This document shows, piece by piece, positions 14,213 through 21,442 of a stretch of DNA of 36,791 bases (its first letter is position 1; each line of letters opens with the position of its first letter). Made by a program: the position numbers and the translations under genes. The notes below the pieces were generated by a model. That model was not told where the DNA came from. It worked only from the letters and a program-made list of their open reading frames with translations, and did no database searches. This DNA is from an uncultured Chloroflexota bacterium. GTDB taxonomy: Bacteria > Chloroflexota > Anaerolineae > Promineifilales > Promineifilaceae. The stretch lies in assembly GCA_900696625.1 (NCBI GenBank), contig CAADGU010000472.1, positions 1-36,791 on the forward strand. The letters are read 5' to 3'.

Positions 14213-15452
14213 TTATCTGACTCACAATATGGTCTAGCTGCGCCAGCGACCGATTGAGGCGCTCCAAAATATCTTCAACCAGTGGCCGGTCTACAATCAA
14301 AGGGGGCAGCAGTTGCGCCACCCGCCGGTCATTGTCCGCATAGACAATCAGTAAATCATTGTCGTAAGCCACTTTGGTAAACAGCGGCCCACAAAAATCA
14401 TAGACCATCTCAATGCCCATCATCAACCCTTTTTGGCGCAGCCCCACCAGCAGCGGATACTGCGCCTGGAAAGCGGCAAACCTATCCGTAAAAATGGCCG
14501 CCATTTCATTGACATGAGCTAAAAAGGCCGGGTCTGATGATAGCTCCAGCACTTTGAGGGCCACAACGCAGCCAATTTCGGCCCCACCAAAGGTAGAGAT
14601 ATGGATAAAGGGGTCGCGCTGAAAAACGGTTTCCAACTCGGTGCGGAAACAGGTGGCGGACATGGGGTAAATGCCGCCCGACAATCCTTTGCCAATGGTC
14701 AGGATGTCCGGCTCGATGCCAAAATGCTCAAATGCCCACAGCTTGCCGGTGCGGCCCAATCCGGCCTGAATTTCATCCAAAATCAGCAGCGCCCCGTGCT
14801 GGTCACAAAGCTGGCGCACCAGGGGCAAATAGTCCGGTGGGGGGATGGGCATACCAGAAGTGGCGGGGATGGTTTCCAGAATGACGGCAGCGGTCTGGTC
14901 GGTCACGGCCGTTTGCATCGCCTCATGATCCGCAAATGGAATCTGCCGGAAACCGGCAGGACGCCCGCCAAATGGCCGAAAATACTTCTCATCCCCCGTT
15001 GCCAGCGCCAGCCCGGTATGGCCATGATAGCCACCTTTAACCGAGATGATTTCCTGACGACCGGTGTACCCACGTGCTACCTTGATCGCCAGGTCAACCG
15101 CCTCACCGCCGCTTACGCCAAACACGGTGTAGGTCAACCTTTCTGGCGTCAATTCAGCCAGTTTGGCGGCCAATGCCGCCCGTGGCTGGCTGATGAGGTG
15201 TTGGTTGCCAATGTCCAACGTTTCCAGCCCTGCTTGTAGCGCCGCAATGATGGCCGGATGGCGATGGCCCAGATTAAAAACCCCGCCATTGCAGTGGCAG
15301 TTAATCAACTGCTTTTCCCCGTCCCAATCCCAGATATACACGCCTTCGCGCGCGCCGAGTACAAAATCAATGTCAGCTTGCTGGAAGAAGGCCACCTTGC
15401 CAGAGGAAACGTGGCGGGCGAATTGTTGGGTAACGGCCGTTTTACTATCCAT
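14205..15452 (-). CDS. class III PLP-dependent aminotransferase
   Basis: 415-aa fold-type I aminotransferase of the acetylornithine/GABA/glutamate-semialdehyde group. Visible features: NGGVFNLGHRHP substrate-entry region, phosphate-binding SGGEAVDLAIK (about 114-124), GGYHGHTG aromatic/His block, the cofactor Asp in LDEIQAGLGRTG (D226) and the Schiff-base Lys in TIGKGLSGG (K255). It moves an amino group (or isomerises an amino acid) using PLP; the amino donor and acceptor cannot be read from sequence. It lies directly between a PPOX-like gene (8 bases upstream) and a DUF6206-like gene, which suggests a small dedicated pathway. No argD-type neighbours are present. Confidence 0.9.
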   Translation of the reverse strand: MDSKTAVTQQFARHVSSGKVAFFQQADIDFVLGAREGVYIWDWDGEKQLINCHCNGGVFNLGHRHPAIIAALQAGLETLDIGNQHLISQPRAALAAKLAELTPERLTYTVFGVSGGEAVDLAIKVARGYTGRQEIISVKGGYHGHTGLALATGDEKYFRPFGGRPAGFRQIPFADHEAMQTAVTDQTAAVILETIPATSGMPIPPPDYLPLVRQLCDQHGALLILDEIQAGLGRTGKLWAFEHFGIEPDILTIGKGLSGGIYPMSATCFRTELETVFQRDPFIHISTFGGAEIGCVVALKVLELSSDPAFLAHVNEMAAIFTDRFAAFQAQYPLLVGLRQKGLMMGIEMVYDFCGPLFTKVAYDNDLLIVYADNDRRVAQLLPPLIVDRPLVEDILERLNRSLAQLDHIVSQISG

Positions 15453-15460
15453 AACCGCTC

Positions 15461-15844
15461 CTATTCGTTTATATCAATTGTTTCGCCATATCCCCAGCCC
15501 TGAGACTGGTTAATTTGCAGGCGCGCCGGTTCAATTTTTACCAGCACACATCCGGGTGCATCGGCTGAGTGGGGCAGGGACAACTGCGGCGGCGCTTGAG
15601 ACAAAGGTATAGTACAGCCACGGCCGTAAAGTTGCCATTGTTCGGTGCTGACAACGGCCGTTGGTTCATACTCCAGGTTAAACAACTGGTCAGACGTGCC
15701 CGGCACCAGCAGATAAAGCCACATGCCCATGGCCTCACAGGGAAATACACGGGACTGAATACCGGCCGGCCCAGAGGTAGACAGGTTGGCTGCCTGTACC
15801 GGCGCTAATACTTCTTCCACTCGTTGTTGTAGATGTGCTAACAT
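15461..15844 (-). CDS. FMN split-barrel (PPOX-like) protein
   Basis: 127-aa protein. The order of strands resembles the pyridoxamine-phosphate-oxidase-like split barrel: AANLSTSGPAGIQSRVFPC, then MWLYLLVPGTSDQLFNLEYEP, then VVSTEQWQLYGRG. Such proteins bind FMN, F420 or heme as dimers; the cofactor here is unknown. AGAGG seven bases before the ATG supports the start. First gene of the leftward operon; its pairing with a PLP enzyme may be functional or accidental. Confidence 0.65.
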   Translation of the reverse strand: MLAHLQQRVEEVLAPVQAANLSTSGPAGIQSRVFPCEAMGMWLYLLVPGTSDQLFNLEYEPTAVVSTEQWQLYGRGCTIPLSQAPPQLSLPHSADAPGCVLVKIEPARLQINQSQGWGYGETIDINE

Positions 15845-15968
15845 GGCTTGCCTCTTTGTGTAAGCATAGCGAAATCATGGGTGGCCTGTCCTCTATCTTT
15901 GGTTACGGTTATGGTTATAGATGTGCCGCACTAAAGCAATCAGTCACACCGGGAATGCATTGCCCTGC

Positions 15969-16035
15969 TCCATCTCCTCACCCTCTCACCCCCTCACCCC
16001 TTCACCCCTTCACCTTGTCACCCCCTCCCCCCCTC
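15969..16035. repeat. pyrimidine-rich tandem repeat (TCACCCC units)
   Basis: Degenerate tandem copies of TCACCCC/TCACCCCT run from about 15969 to 16030 and reach into the promoter of moxR. The run is strongly strand-biased (C/T on the plus strand). It may vary in length and so alter promoter geometry; this is inferred. Confidence 0.7.
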
Positions 16036-16044
16036 AGCTATACT
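16015..16044 (+). promoter_or_regulatory. promoter of moxR, leaderless architecture
   Basis: TTGTCA (16015-16020) and TATACT (16039-16044) are separated by 18 bases. The -10 ends seven bases before the ATG at 16052, so transcription should start at or next to the start codon. No SD is present. Confidence 0.65.
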
Positions 16045-16051
16045 CCCCCCT

Positions 16052-17008
16052 ATGAACCCAACAGCCCTCCAACCCATCGCCCAACGACTCCGCCAGGAAG
16101 CCGACAAAGTCCTGGTTGGCCTGGAAGAACCCTTTGAACTGCTCACCATCGCCCTGCTCACCGGCGGCCACGTCTTGCTGGAAGGGGTTCCGGGAACGGC
16201 CAAAACCCTCATGGCTAAAACCCTGGCCCATCTGGTGCAGGCCCAATTCACCCGCATCCAGTTCACCCCCGACCTCATGCCCTCAGATATCCTGGGCACC
16301 AGCGTTTTCGACATCACCAGCGGCCAATTCTTTCTCAAAAAAGGCCCCATCTTCACCCAAATCCTGCTCGCCGACGAGATCAACCGCGCCCCCGCCAAAA
16401 CGCAATCCGCCCTGCTGGAAGCCATGGAAGAGCGGCAAATCAACCTCGAAGGCGAACGCCACCTGCTGCCGCCCCCCTTCATGGTCATCGCCACCCAAAA
16501 CCCCATCGAATACGAAGGCACCTACCCCCTGCCCGAAGCCCAACTGGACCGTTTCCTCTTCAAAGTGCTCACTCCTTACGGCACGCTGGACAACGACATT
16601 GAAGTGCTGCGCCGCTACCATCACGGCTTCGACGCCCACGATCTGGCCGCCGCCGGGCTGCAAGTAACCCTGCCCGCCGCCGACATCGTGGCCGCCCGCC
16701 AGGCCATCAACCAGGTCGTCGTCGAAGATGGCATCCTGGCCTACATCGCCCAGGTCGCCGCCGCCTCCCGCCAATCGCCAGACCTGACGCTGGGGGCCAG
16801 CACCCGCGCCGCCACCCACGTGCTGCTGGCGTCCAAGACCTACGCCGCCATGCAAGGCCGCGATTACGTCACCCCCGATGATGTGAAATACGTCACCTTA
16901 CCCGTTTACCGCCACCGCATCTTGCTCAAACCGGAAGCGGAAATTGAAGGGCTAAATCCCGACGCCGTGGTGCGCCGCCTGTTACGGCAGGTGGAAGTGC
17001 CGCGGTAA
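16052..17008 (+). CDS. moxR: MoxR family AAA+ ATPase
   Basis: 318-aa AAA+ chaperone-like ATPase. Walker A GVPGTAKT (about 45-52, Lys51), Walker [10 protein letters not shown] (about 105-113) followed by [12 protein letters not shown], sensor region [24 protein letters not shown] and C-terminal lid [15 protein letters not shown] are all present and intact. MoxR ATPases act with VWA-domain proteins, here the DUF58 protein encoded next, to mature or remodel membrane-associated complexes. Its transcript is predicted to be leaderless. The TAA stop lies inside a perfect 27-bp palindrome that separates it from DUF58. Confidence 0.95.
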   Translation: MNPTALQPIAQRLRQEADKVLVGLEEPFELLTIALLTGGHVLLEGVPGTAKTLMAKTLAHLVQAQFTRIQFTPDLMPSDILGTSVFDITSGQFFLKKGPIFTQILLADEINRAPAKTQSALLEAMEERQINLEGERHLLPPPFMVIATQNPIEYEGTYPLPEAQLDRFLFKVLTPYGTLDNDIEVLRRYHHGFDAHDLAAAGLQVTLPAADIVAARQAINQVVVEDGILAYIAQVAAASRQSPDLTLGASTRAATHVLLASKTYAAMQGRDYVTPDDVKYVTLPVYRHRILLKPEAEIEGLNPDAVVRRLLRQVEVPR

Positions 17009-17031
17009 CACGATTTGCCAAATCGTGTTAC
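17005..17031. repeat. 27-bp palindrome, copy 3 (perfect)
   Basis: GTAACACGATTTG and CAAATCGTGTTAC pair perfectly around a single C. The element includes the moxR stop codon and leaves nine bases to the DUF58 start. A hairpin here could reduce readthrough or protect the upstream mRNA end. Confidence 0.85.
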
Positions 17032-17040
17032 GCCCAGATC

Positions 17041-18354
17041 ATGCACATCACCAATCGCGGAATTCTCATGCTCCTGCTGGCTGCACCCATCATAGCGGCG
17101 GGAACCTGGGCGCCTCTGCTGCAATGGGTGGGGCTGGCCTACATCATCCTGCTGCTGCTGTTGCTGGCGCTGGATTGGCGGCTGGCGCAGCCTTTGGCGC
17201 AGCGCTTCGATGTACGCCGCGACCATGACGACAAACTCAGCCTGGGCGCAGACAACCCCATTACCCTGACCGTGCGCAACCGCAGTCCACGCCCCATCGC
17301 CATTGCCGCGCGGGACGAGCCGCCGGATGAATTTGGGGTAGATGTGCGGGTGGTGTACGGCCGTGTCCCCCCCCGCCAGCAATGGCAAACCACCTACCAC
17401 GTCCACCCCCTGCGGCGCGGCGATTACGCCTTTGGCAAACTCAACCTGCGCTGGCCTGGCCCCCTGGGTCTCATCATGCGCCAGGGCCGCGCCGACCTGG
17501 ACGAAGCCGTCAAGGTCTACCCCAATCTGCTCGATGTGCGCCGTTATGATTTGCTGCTGCGGCGCAACCGGCTGCAAGAGCTAGGGCTGCGCAGCACCCG
17601 CCAGTTCGGCGAAGGCACCGAATTTGAACGCCTGCGTGAATATCTGCCCGACGACGAATACCGTCGTATTGATTGGAAAGCCACCGCCCGCCGCCACCGC
17701 CCCGTCACCGTCGAATACCAGACCGAACGCAGCCAAAACGTCGTCGCCCTGCTGGATGTGGGCCGCATGATGCAAAGCCCCGTAGCCAACATGGCCAAGC
17801 TGGACTACGTCATCAATGCCGTCCTGCTGCTCGGTTACGTTGCCAGTGGCAAGGGGGACAAAGTGGGCATGATGAGTTTTGCCCAGGACGTGCGCCAATA
17901 TCTGGCGCCCCGGCAAGGGCGCGGCCAGTTTTACCGCATGTTGGAACTGCTCTATGCCGTAGAAGCAGAGCCGGTGGAGTCCGATTACCGCCGCGCCCTC
18001 AGCTACCTGGCGACCAAACAACGCAAACGCGCCCTCATCGTCATATTCACCGATTTGAGCGGCGGGGTAAGCATGGACGCATTGGTCTCTCATGTGTCGG
18101 TGCTGGCGCGGCGCAGCCTGCCGCTGGTGGTGACAATTAGCGATCCCGATGTGGTGCAGGCCGCCCGGCAACGGCCGTTTGACTCCCAAACCGTTTACCA
18201 ACGCGCCGCCGCCGCCCAACTGCTGGACGAACGCAAAGTAGCCCTGGATACCCTGCGCAATCGCGGTGTGCTGACGCTGGACGTGCCCGCCAATCAACTC
18301 TCCATCGCCGTCATCAACCGCTACCTGGAACTCAAAGCCAAAACCATGCTCTGA
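17041..18354 (+). CDS. DUF58 (VWA-like) membrane protein
   Basis: 437-aa partner of MoxR. Two hydrophobic helices near 8-25 and 30-48 anchor it; a beta-rich segment follows. The DUF58 core is RQFGEGTEFERLREYLPDD followed by RRIDWKATARR (about 180-215). A VWA-like domain comes next: VVALLDVGRMMQS corresponds to a degenerate MIDAS (DxGxxM), and LIVIFTDLSGG is the later strand. DUF58/MoxR pairs function in envelope protein maturation; the client is unknown. No SD is visible ahead of the ATG at 17041, so expression may depend on coupling with moxR. The gene ends at a CGGATT-type repeat. Confidence 0.92.
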   Translation: MHITNRGILMLLLAAPIIAAGTWAPLLQWVGLAYIILLLLLLALDWRLAQPLAQRFDVRRDHDDKLSLGADNPITLTVRNRSPRPIAIAARDEPPDEFGVDVRVVYGRVPPRQQWQTTYHVHPLRRGDYAFGKLNLRWPGPLGLIMRQGRADLDEAVKVYPNLLDVRRYDLLLRRNRLQELGLRSTRQFGEGTEFERLREYLPDDEYRRIDWKATARRHRPVTVEYQTERSQNVVALLDVGRMMQSPVANMAKLDYVINAVLLLGYVASGKGDKVGMMSFAQDVRQYLAPRQGRGQFYRMLELLYAVEAEPVESDYRRALSYLATKQRKRALIVIFTDLSGGVSMDALVSHVSVLARRSLPLVVTISDPDVVQAARQRPFDSQTVYQRAAAAQLLDERKVALDTLRNRGVLTLDVPANQLSIAVINRYLELKAKTML

Positions 18355-18358
18355 CAAG

Positions 18359-18457
18359 AAATAGATATGCGGATAACGCGGATTTGACGGATTGGCGCGG
18401 ATTTTTTTGATTTATCCGTGAACATCCGTCTTATCCGTCTAATCCGTGTATCTATTT
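18359..18457. repeat. self-complementary CGGATT/AATCCG tandem element
   Basis: The left arm has several CGGATT/CGGATA units (18369-18401) and the right arm several ATCCGT units (18413-18446). The outer ends AATAGATA and TATCTATT also pair. It lies between converging genes DUF58 (+) and EamA (-) and contains the EamA stop codon. It probably acts as a bidirectional terminator. Confidence 0.75.
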
Positions 18458-19390
18458 GTTGCGGCGTATCTGCACTATCAACGTGCCGGCGACAACGGCC
18501 GTCAGCCCCCATAGTTCACGGCCGTCCAGCGTTTCCCCCAAAAATAGCACCGCCAACAGCGCAATCTGTACCGTCATGGTATTGTTGATGACGGTGGATT
18601 CCATGGCCGAGAGGGTGCGCAGGGTGTGGTTCCAGAGGGTGAAGGCCACGGCCGTGTTCACCACCGCCAGCCAGACGATGATGGCCCAACTTTGCCAGCG
18701 CAGCACCGGAATGCCCTGGTTCATGATGCCTGCCGCCAGCAAAATCAGCGCGCCCACACCCATACTGATGACGGTGACGGTCAACGGCCGTAACCCCCCG
18801 CCCCGGTTCACATACCGCCCCAACACCGCCGCCACCGAATTAGACAACATGCCCACCAGCGCCGCCAACAGGCCAATGAACTGCGCTTCGGCCAGACCAA
18901 AGGGGTAAAAATAAACCACCGCTCCCGCCAACGCCAGCAGCATACCCGCCCACTGCGCCCCGTTCGGCCGTTCGCCTAAAGTGAAGATACCGAGGACGGC
19001 CACGGCGACGGCCGTGAAACTCCAGATCAAGGTCACACTCACCGCCGGCGCATAGGCCAGGGCCACAAACTGCGCCCCCTGGGTGATGGCGTAAAAGATG
19101 ATGCCCAACAGGATCAGGCGCAGCCAATCCGTCTTGGTGAGGGCGGTGATGGCGGTGGGGAAGGGGGACGGCCGTTTTCCGGCTACGACCCCCACCGGCT
19201 GCCGCCACAAAAATGGCCGCCACAGAAGCGGCGCCAGCACCAGAAAGGCCAGCATATACCGCAGCCCGGCAAAGGTCAGCGGCGGAATCTCTTCCAGGCC
19301 AAACTTGATCAGTACCCAGGAAGTTGACCAGAGAAAGGTGACAAACAGCGCTTGCAGCGCCGCTCGCACATGGGGGGAATTCTTAAACAA
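18452..19390 (-). CDS. EamA/DMT family transporter
   Basis: About 312 aa with ten transmembrane helices in two EamA repeats. The first repeat begins ALFVTFLWSTSWVLIKFG and LPPLTFAGLRY-like text (IPPLTFAGLRYMLAF); the second contains ALVGMLSNSVAAVLGRYVN and later the conserved NTAVAFTLWNHTL and LFLGETLDGRELWG. These transporters export metabolites or amino acids across the inner membrane; the substrate is unknown. The start is uncertain: TTG at 19390 or GTG at 19369; the frame is open further but runs into a repeat element. Orientation is opposite to moxR/DUF58, so it interrupts that gene group. Confidence 0.88.
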   Translation of the reverse strand: MFKNSPHVRAALQALFVTFLWSTSWVLIKFGLEEIPPLTFAGLRYMLAFLVLAPLLWRPFLWRQPVGVVAGKRPSPFPTAITALTKTDWLRLILLGIIFYAITQGAQFVALAYAPAVSVTLIWSFTAVAVAVLGIFTLGERPNGAQWAGMLLALAGAVVYFYPFGLAEAQFIGLLAALVGMLSNSVAAVLGRYVNRGGGLRPLTVTVISMGVGALILLAAGIMNQGIPVLRWQSWAIIVWLAVVNTAVAFTLWNHTLRTLSAMESTVINNTMTVQIALLAVLFLGETLDGRELWGLTAVVAGTLIVQIRRNK

Positions 19391-19414
19391 GACACATGAC
19401 CATTGTAATATACC

Positions 19415-19520
19415 CGGCGGTTGAAACCGCGGTGACAGAAAGCAAAGCCGACCTTCGTCGGCTGGCTGCCAGACCGCGCAGGCGGTCTTTGCCTTGTGTA
19501 GCCGCGAATTTATTCGCCAG
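19415..19520. repeat. multi-hairpin repeat element between EamA and SpoIIM
   Basis: The element starts CGGCGGTTGAAACCGCGG and ends TGTAGCCGCGAATTTATTCGCC. Inside are two perfect hairpins, AGCCGAC-CTTC-GTCGGCT and AGACCGC-GCAG-GCGGTCT. This arrangement resembles small non-autonomous repeats of the form GGCGGTTGAAACCGCC found in cyanobacteria and Chloroflexi (from memory). A direct repeat TTTATTCGCCAG flanks its right end and could be a target duplication. Confidence 0.6.
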
Positions 19521-19521
19521 T

Positions 19522-20490
19522 TTATTCGCCAGGCGCATTCCGACTTGCTAACAACAGGTAAGCGTACAGCACAATGCCTGTGCCGATGCCCACCGCCCAC
19601 TTGACCGCCACGGGGATGTTTTCATTGGGCGAAATGAAGCCTTCAATGATCCCGGCGATGACCAGCAAGGGGATGCAGCCACCAATTAACACGACGGCCC
19701 GCCGCGCGGCCTGGGTCAGCGCGTCACGGCGGCGGTGCAGGCCGGGGTGAATGATGGCCCACCCCATCATCAACCCGGAGGCCCCGGCAATGTAAATGGT
19801 GGTCAATTCAATGACGCCGTGCCCGATGACAAACGTCCACAGTTCAAAGCCCACATCATAATGGGCGGTGACGCCGGTAACGGCCCCCAGCAACAGCCCG
19901 TTAAAAAGCAGCACGTAGATGGTCAGCAGCCCGGCGGTCAACCCCCCGGCAAAAGCTGTTACCGCCACGCGGATGTTGTTGGTCATAATGAAGGTGGAGG
20001 TATACGGCCGTTCCGCCACCGGAATGTCCACCCACAACTCTTGCTCCTCAATCATCGGTAACAGGGATTGCACGGCCGTGGGCAGCAGCCAATCCGCCGC
20101 CCCTATGCGCCAGTTCAGCCACAGACCTGCCAGCAAAGCGGGGACGAGGAGGAGGAGTACGGCCGTGAGTTGAAAGCGCCACGTCGCCCGGAACATGCGT
20201 GGGAACGTCACCCTCACGAAGCGCGTAATCTGGCGCAGCGCCAGCGGTTCGCTGCGGTAAAGGACGGCATGACCGCGCGCCACCAACTGGTTCAAATAAG
20301 TTGTGACCTGGTGGCGCGGGAATTCGCGCTGCGCCACCGCCAGATCAGACGTCACCGCCCGGTACAACTGCCCCATTTGCTTCACTTCGTCCGGGGACAA
20401 CTGGCCGATATTGGCCTGGCTGCGGTCTAACAAGGTAGATAACCGCTGCCAATCGGCGCGGCGGGATTGGTAGAATTGATCAGCATTCAT
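19522..20490 (-). CDS. SpoIIM/DUF95 family membrane protein
   Basis: 322-aa protein. A helical cytoplasmic N-terminal part (FYQSRRADWQRLSTLLD) precedes about six membrane segments typical of the stage II sporulation protein M family: FPRMFRATWRFQLTAVLLL, TNNIRVAVTAFAGGLTAG, LLFNGLLLGAVTG, and FVIGHGVIELTTIYIAGA with conserved His and Glu. Despite the name the family is widespread in non-sporulating bacteria, usually beside RDD, MoxR and DUF58 genes, as here. The ATG at 20490 is used because upstream codons lie in a palindromic repeat. It diverges from the RDD gene. Confidence 0.9.
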   Translation of the reverse strand: MNADQFYQSRRADWQRLSTLLDRSQANIGQLSPDEVKQMGQLYRAVTSDLAVAQREFPRHQVTTYLNQLVARGHAVLYRSEPLALRQITRFVRVTFPRMFRATWRFQLTAVLLLLVPALLAGLWLNWRIGAADWLLPTAVQSLLPMIEEQELWVDIPVAERPYTSTFIMTNNIRVAVTAFAGGLTAGLLTIYVLLFNGLLLGAVTGVTAHYDVGFELWTFVIGHGVIELTTIYIAGASGLMMGWAIIHPGLHRRRDALTQAARRAVVLIGGCIPLLVIAGIIEGFISPNENIPVAVKWAVGIGTGIVLYAYLLLASRNAPGE

Positions 20491-20507
20491 AGGGTTGATA
20501 CTTTTTT

Positions 20508-20555
20508 GATGCGTGATGCGTGATACGTGACCTGATCTCACGCATCACGCATCAC
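20508..20555. repeat. self-complementary GATGCGTGA/TCACGCATC element
   Basis: The left arm has three degenerate GATGCGTGA units (20508-20530); the right arm has two TCACGCATC units (about 20538-20555). It lies in the short divergent region between SpoIIM and RDD. It uses the same unit as the elements at 7565 and 33808. Confidence 0.8.
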
Positions 20556-20592
20556 CATTCAACTGCAATTATATGTTTCTTACCAGCATGGG

Positions 20593-20598
20593 TACAAT
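20593..20598 (+). promoter_or_regulatory. -10-like box six bases before the RDD start
   Basis: TACAAT ends at 20598 and the RDD start ATG is at 20605, with no SD. No good -35 is visible. This matches the leaderless layout of moxR. Confidence 0.4.
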
Positions 20599-20604
20599 TA
20601 TCGC

Positions 20605-21411
20605 ATGAGTTCATCGGACGAATTTCTCAACATTGATACCCCGGAAAATGTGATATTTGGTTATGAAGTGGTGGGCATTGGCTCCCGCTTTATGGCTGCC
20701 CTGTTAGATTCGTTGATTATTATCATCCTGGAACTGCTGGTTTTGTTTGGCATGCAGATTTTTTTCCGAATCCTGGATGAACAAATTGGTAATGTTTTTC
20801 TCGCCATTTATATTTTGCTGGCGTTTGTCTTGTTGGGCAGCTATTACATCTTTTTTGAGATGCGCTGGAATGGCAGCAGCCCCGGCAAGCGGGCGGTGAA
20901 GCTGCGGGTCATCCGGCGTGATGGCACGCCCATTACCCTGAGCGAATCCATCATTCGCAATCTGGTGCGGCTGGTGGATTTTTTGCCGTTTGCCTATGGC
21001 CTGGGAGTCATCACCATGTTTGTGGATGGGCAGGCGCGCCGGTTGGGCGACCTGGCGGCGGGCACATTGGTGGTGCGCGAAGAGGCAGAGGTGACGCTGG
21101 CGGCGCTGGACAAAAGCAGCCGCATGGCGCAGGCACGGCCGTCGCTGCGCGCCCCCGGTGAAACTGAAAACCTGGCCGAACAATGGCCCGTAGACCGGCT
21201 GAGCAGTGAAGATGTGCAGTTGATTGTGGAATTTTTGGAGCGCCAGAAGAGTATGAGCGATCCCACGCCGCTGGCAAACCAGATTCTCAAACGGGCGTTA
21301 GCCAAGATGGGAATGCCAGAGATGGGGATACGGCCGTCCCAGGCCATTTACGCCCTCGATAAAATTGTCAGAGTTTATTACGGACAGTCATCCGTGAACC
21401 GTAATCTGTGA
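20605..21411 (+). CDS. RDD family membrane protein
   Basis: 268-aa protein. The RDD domain spans about residues 15-150: the first helix follows VGIGSRFMAALLDSLII, containing the R...D signature, then GSSPGKRAVKLRVIRRDG and RNLVRLVDFLPF, then DGQARRLGDLAAGTLVVRE. Residues 150-268 are soluble and variable. The family is poorly understood and associates with SpoIIM/MoxR/DUF58 genes. The ATG at 20605 has a -10-like TACAAT six bases upstream and no SD, so it may be leaderless. The last five codons (VNRNL) and stop are encoded by a palindromic repeat. Confidence 0.9.
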   Translation: MSSSDEFLNIDTPENVIFGYEVVGIGSRFMAALLDSLIIIILELLVLFGMQIFFRILDEQIGNVFLAIYILLAFVLLGSYYIFFEMRWNGSSPGKRAVKLRVIRRDGTPITLSESIIRNLVRLVDFLPFAYGLGVITMFVDGQARRLGDLAAGTLVVREEAEVTLAALDKSSRMAQARPSLRAPGETENLAEQWPVDRLSSEDVQLIVEFLERQKSMSDPTPLANQILKRALAKMGMPEMGIRPSQAIYALDKIVRVYYGQSSVNRNL

Positions 21412-21442
21412 ACCGTAATCCGATTACGGGTTACGGGTTACG
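21393..21442. repeat. self-complementary GTGAACCGTAATC/GATTACGGGTTAC element
   Basis: The left arm GTGAACCGTAATC occurs twice; the right arm GATTACGGGTTAC follows and partly repeats. It spans the junction of the converging RDD and moeA genes and encodes the last residues and stops of both. Probable bidirectional terminator. Confidence 0.8.

Noticed and set aside
15969-16035. CRISPR array
   Set aside because: Units are 7-8 bases, degenerate and contiguous, with no spacers.
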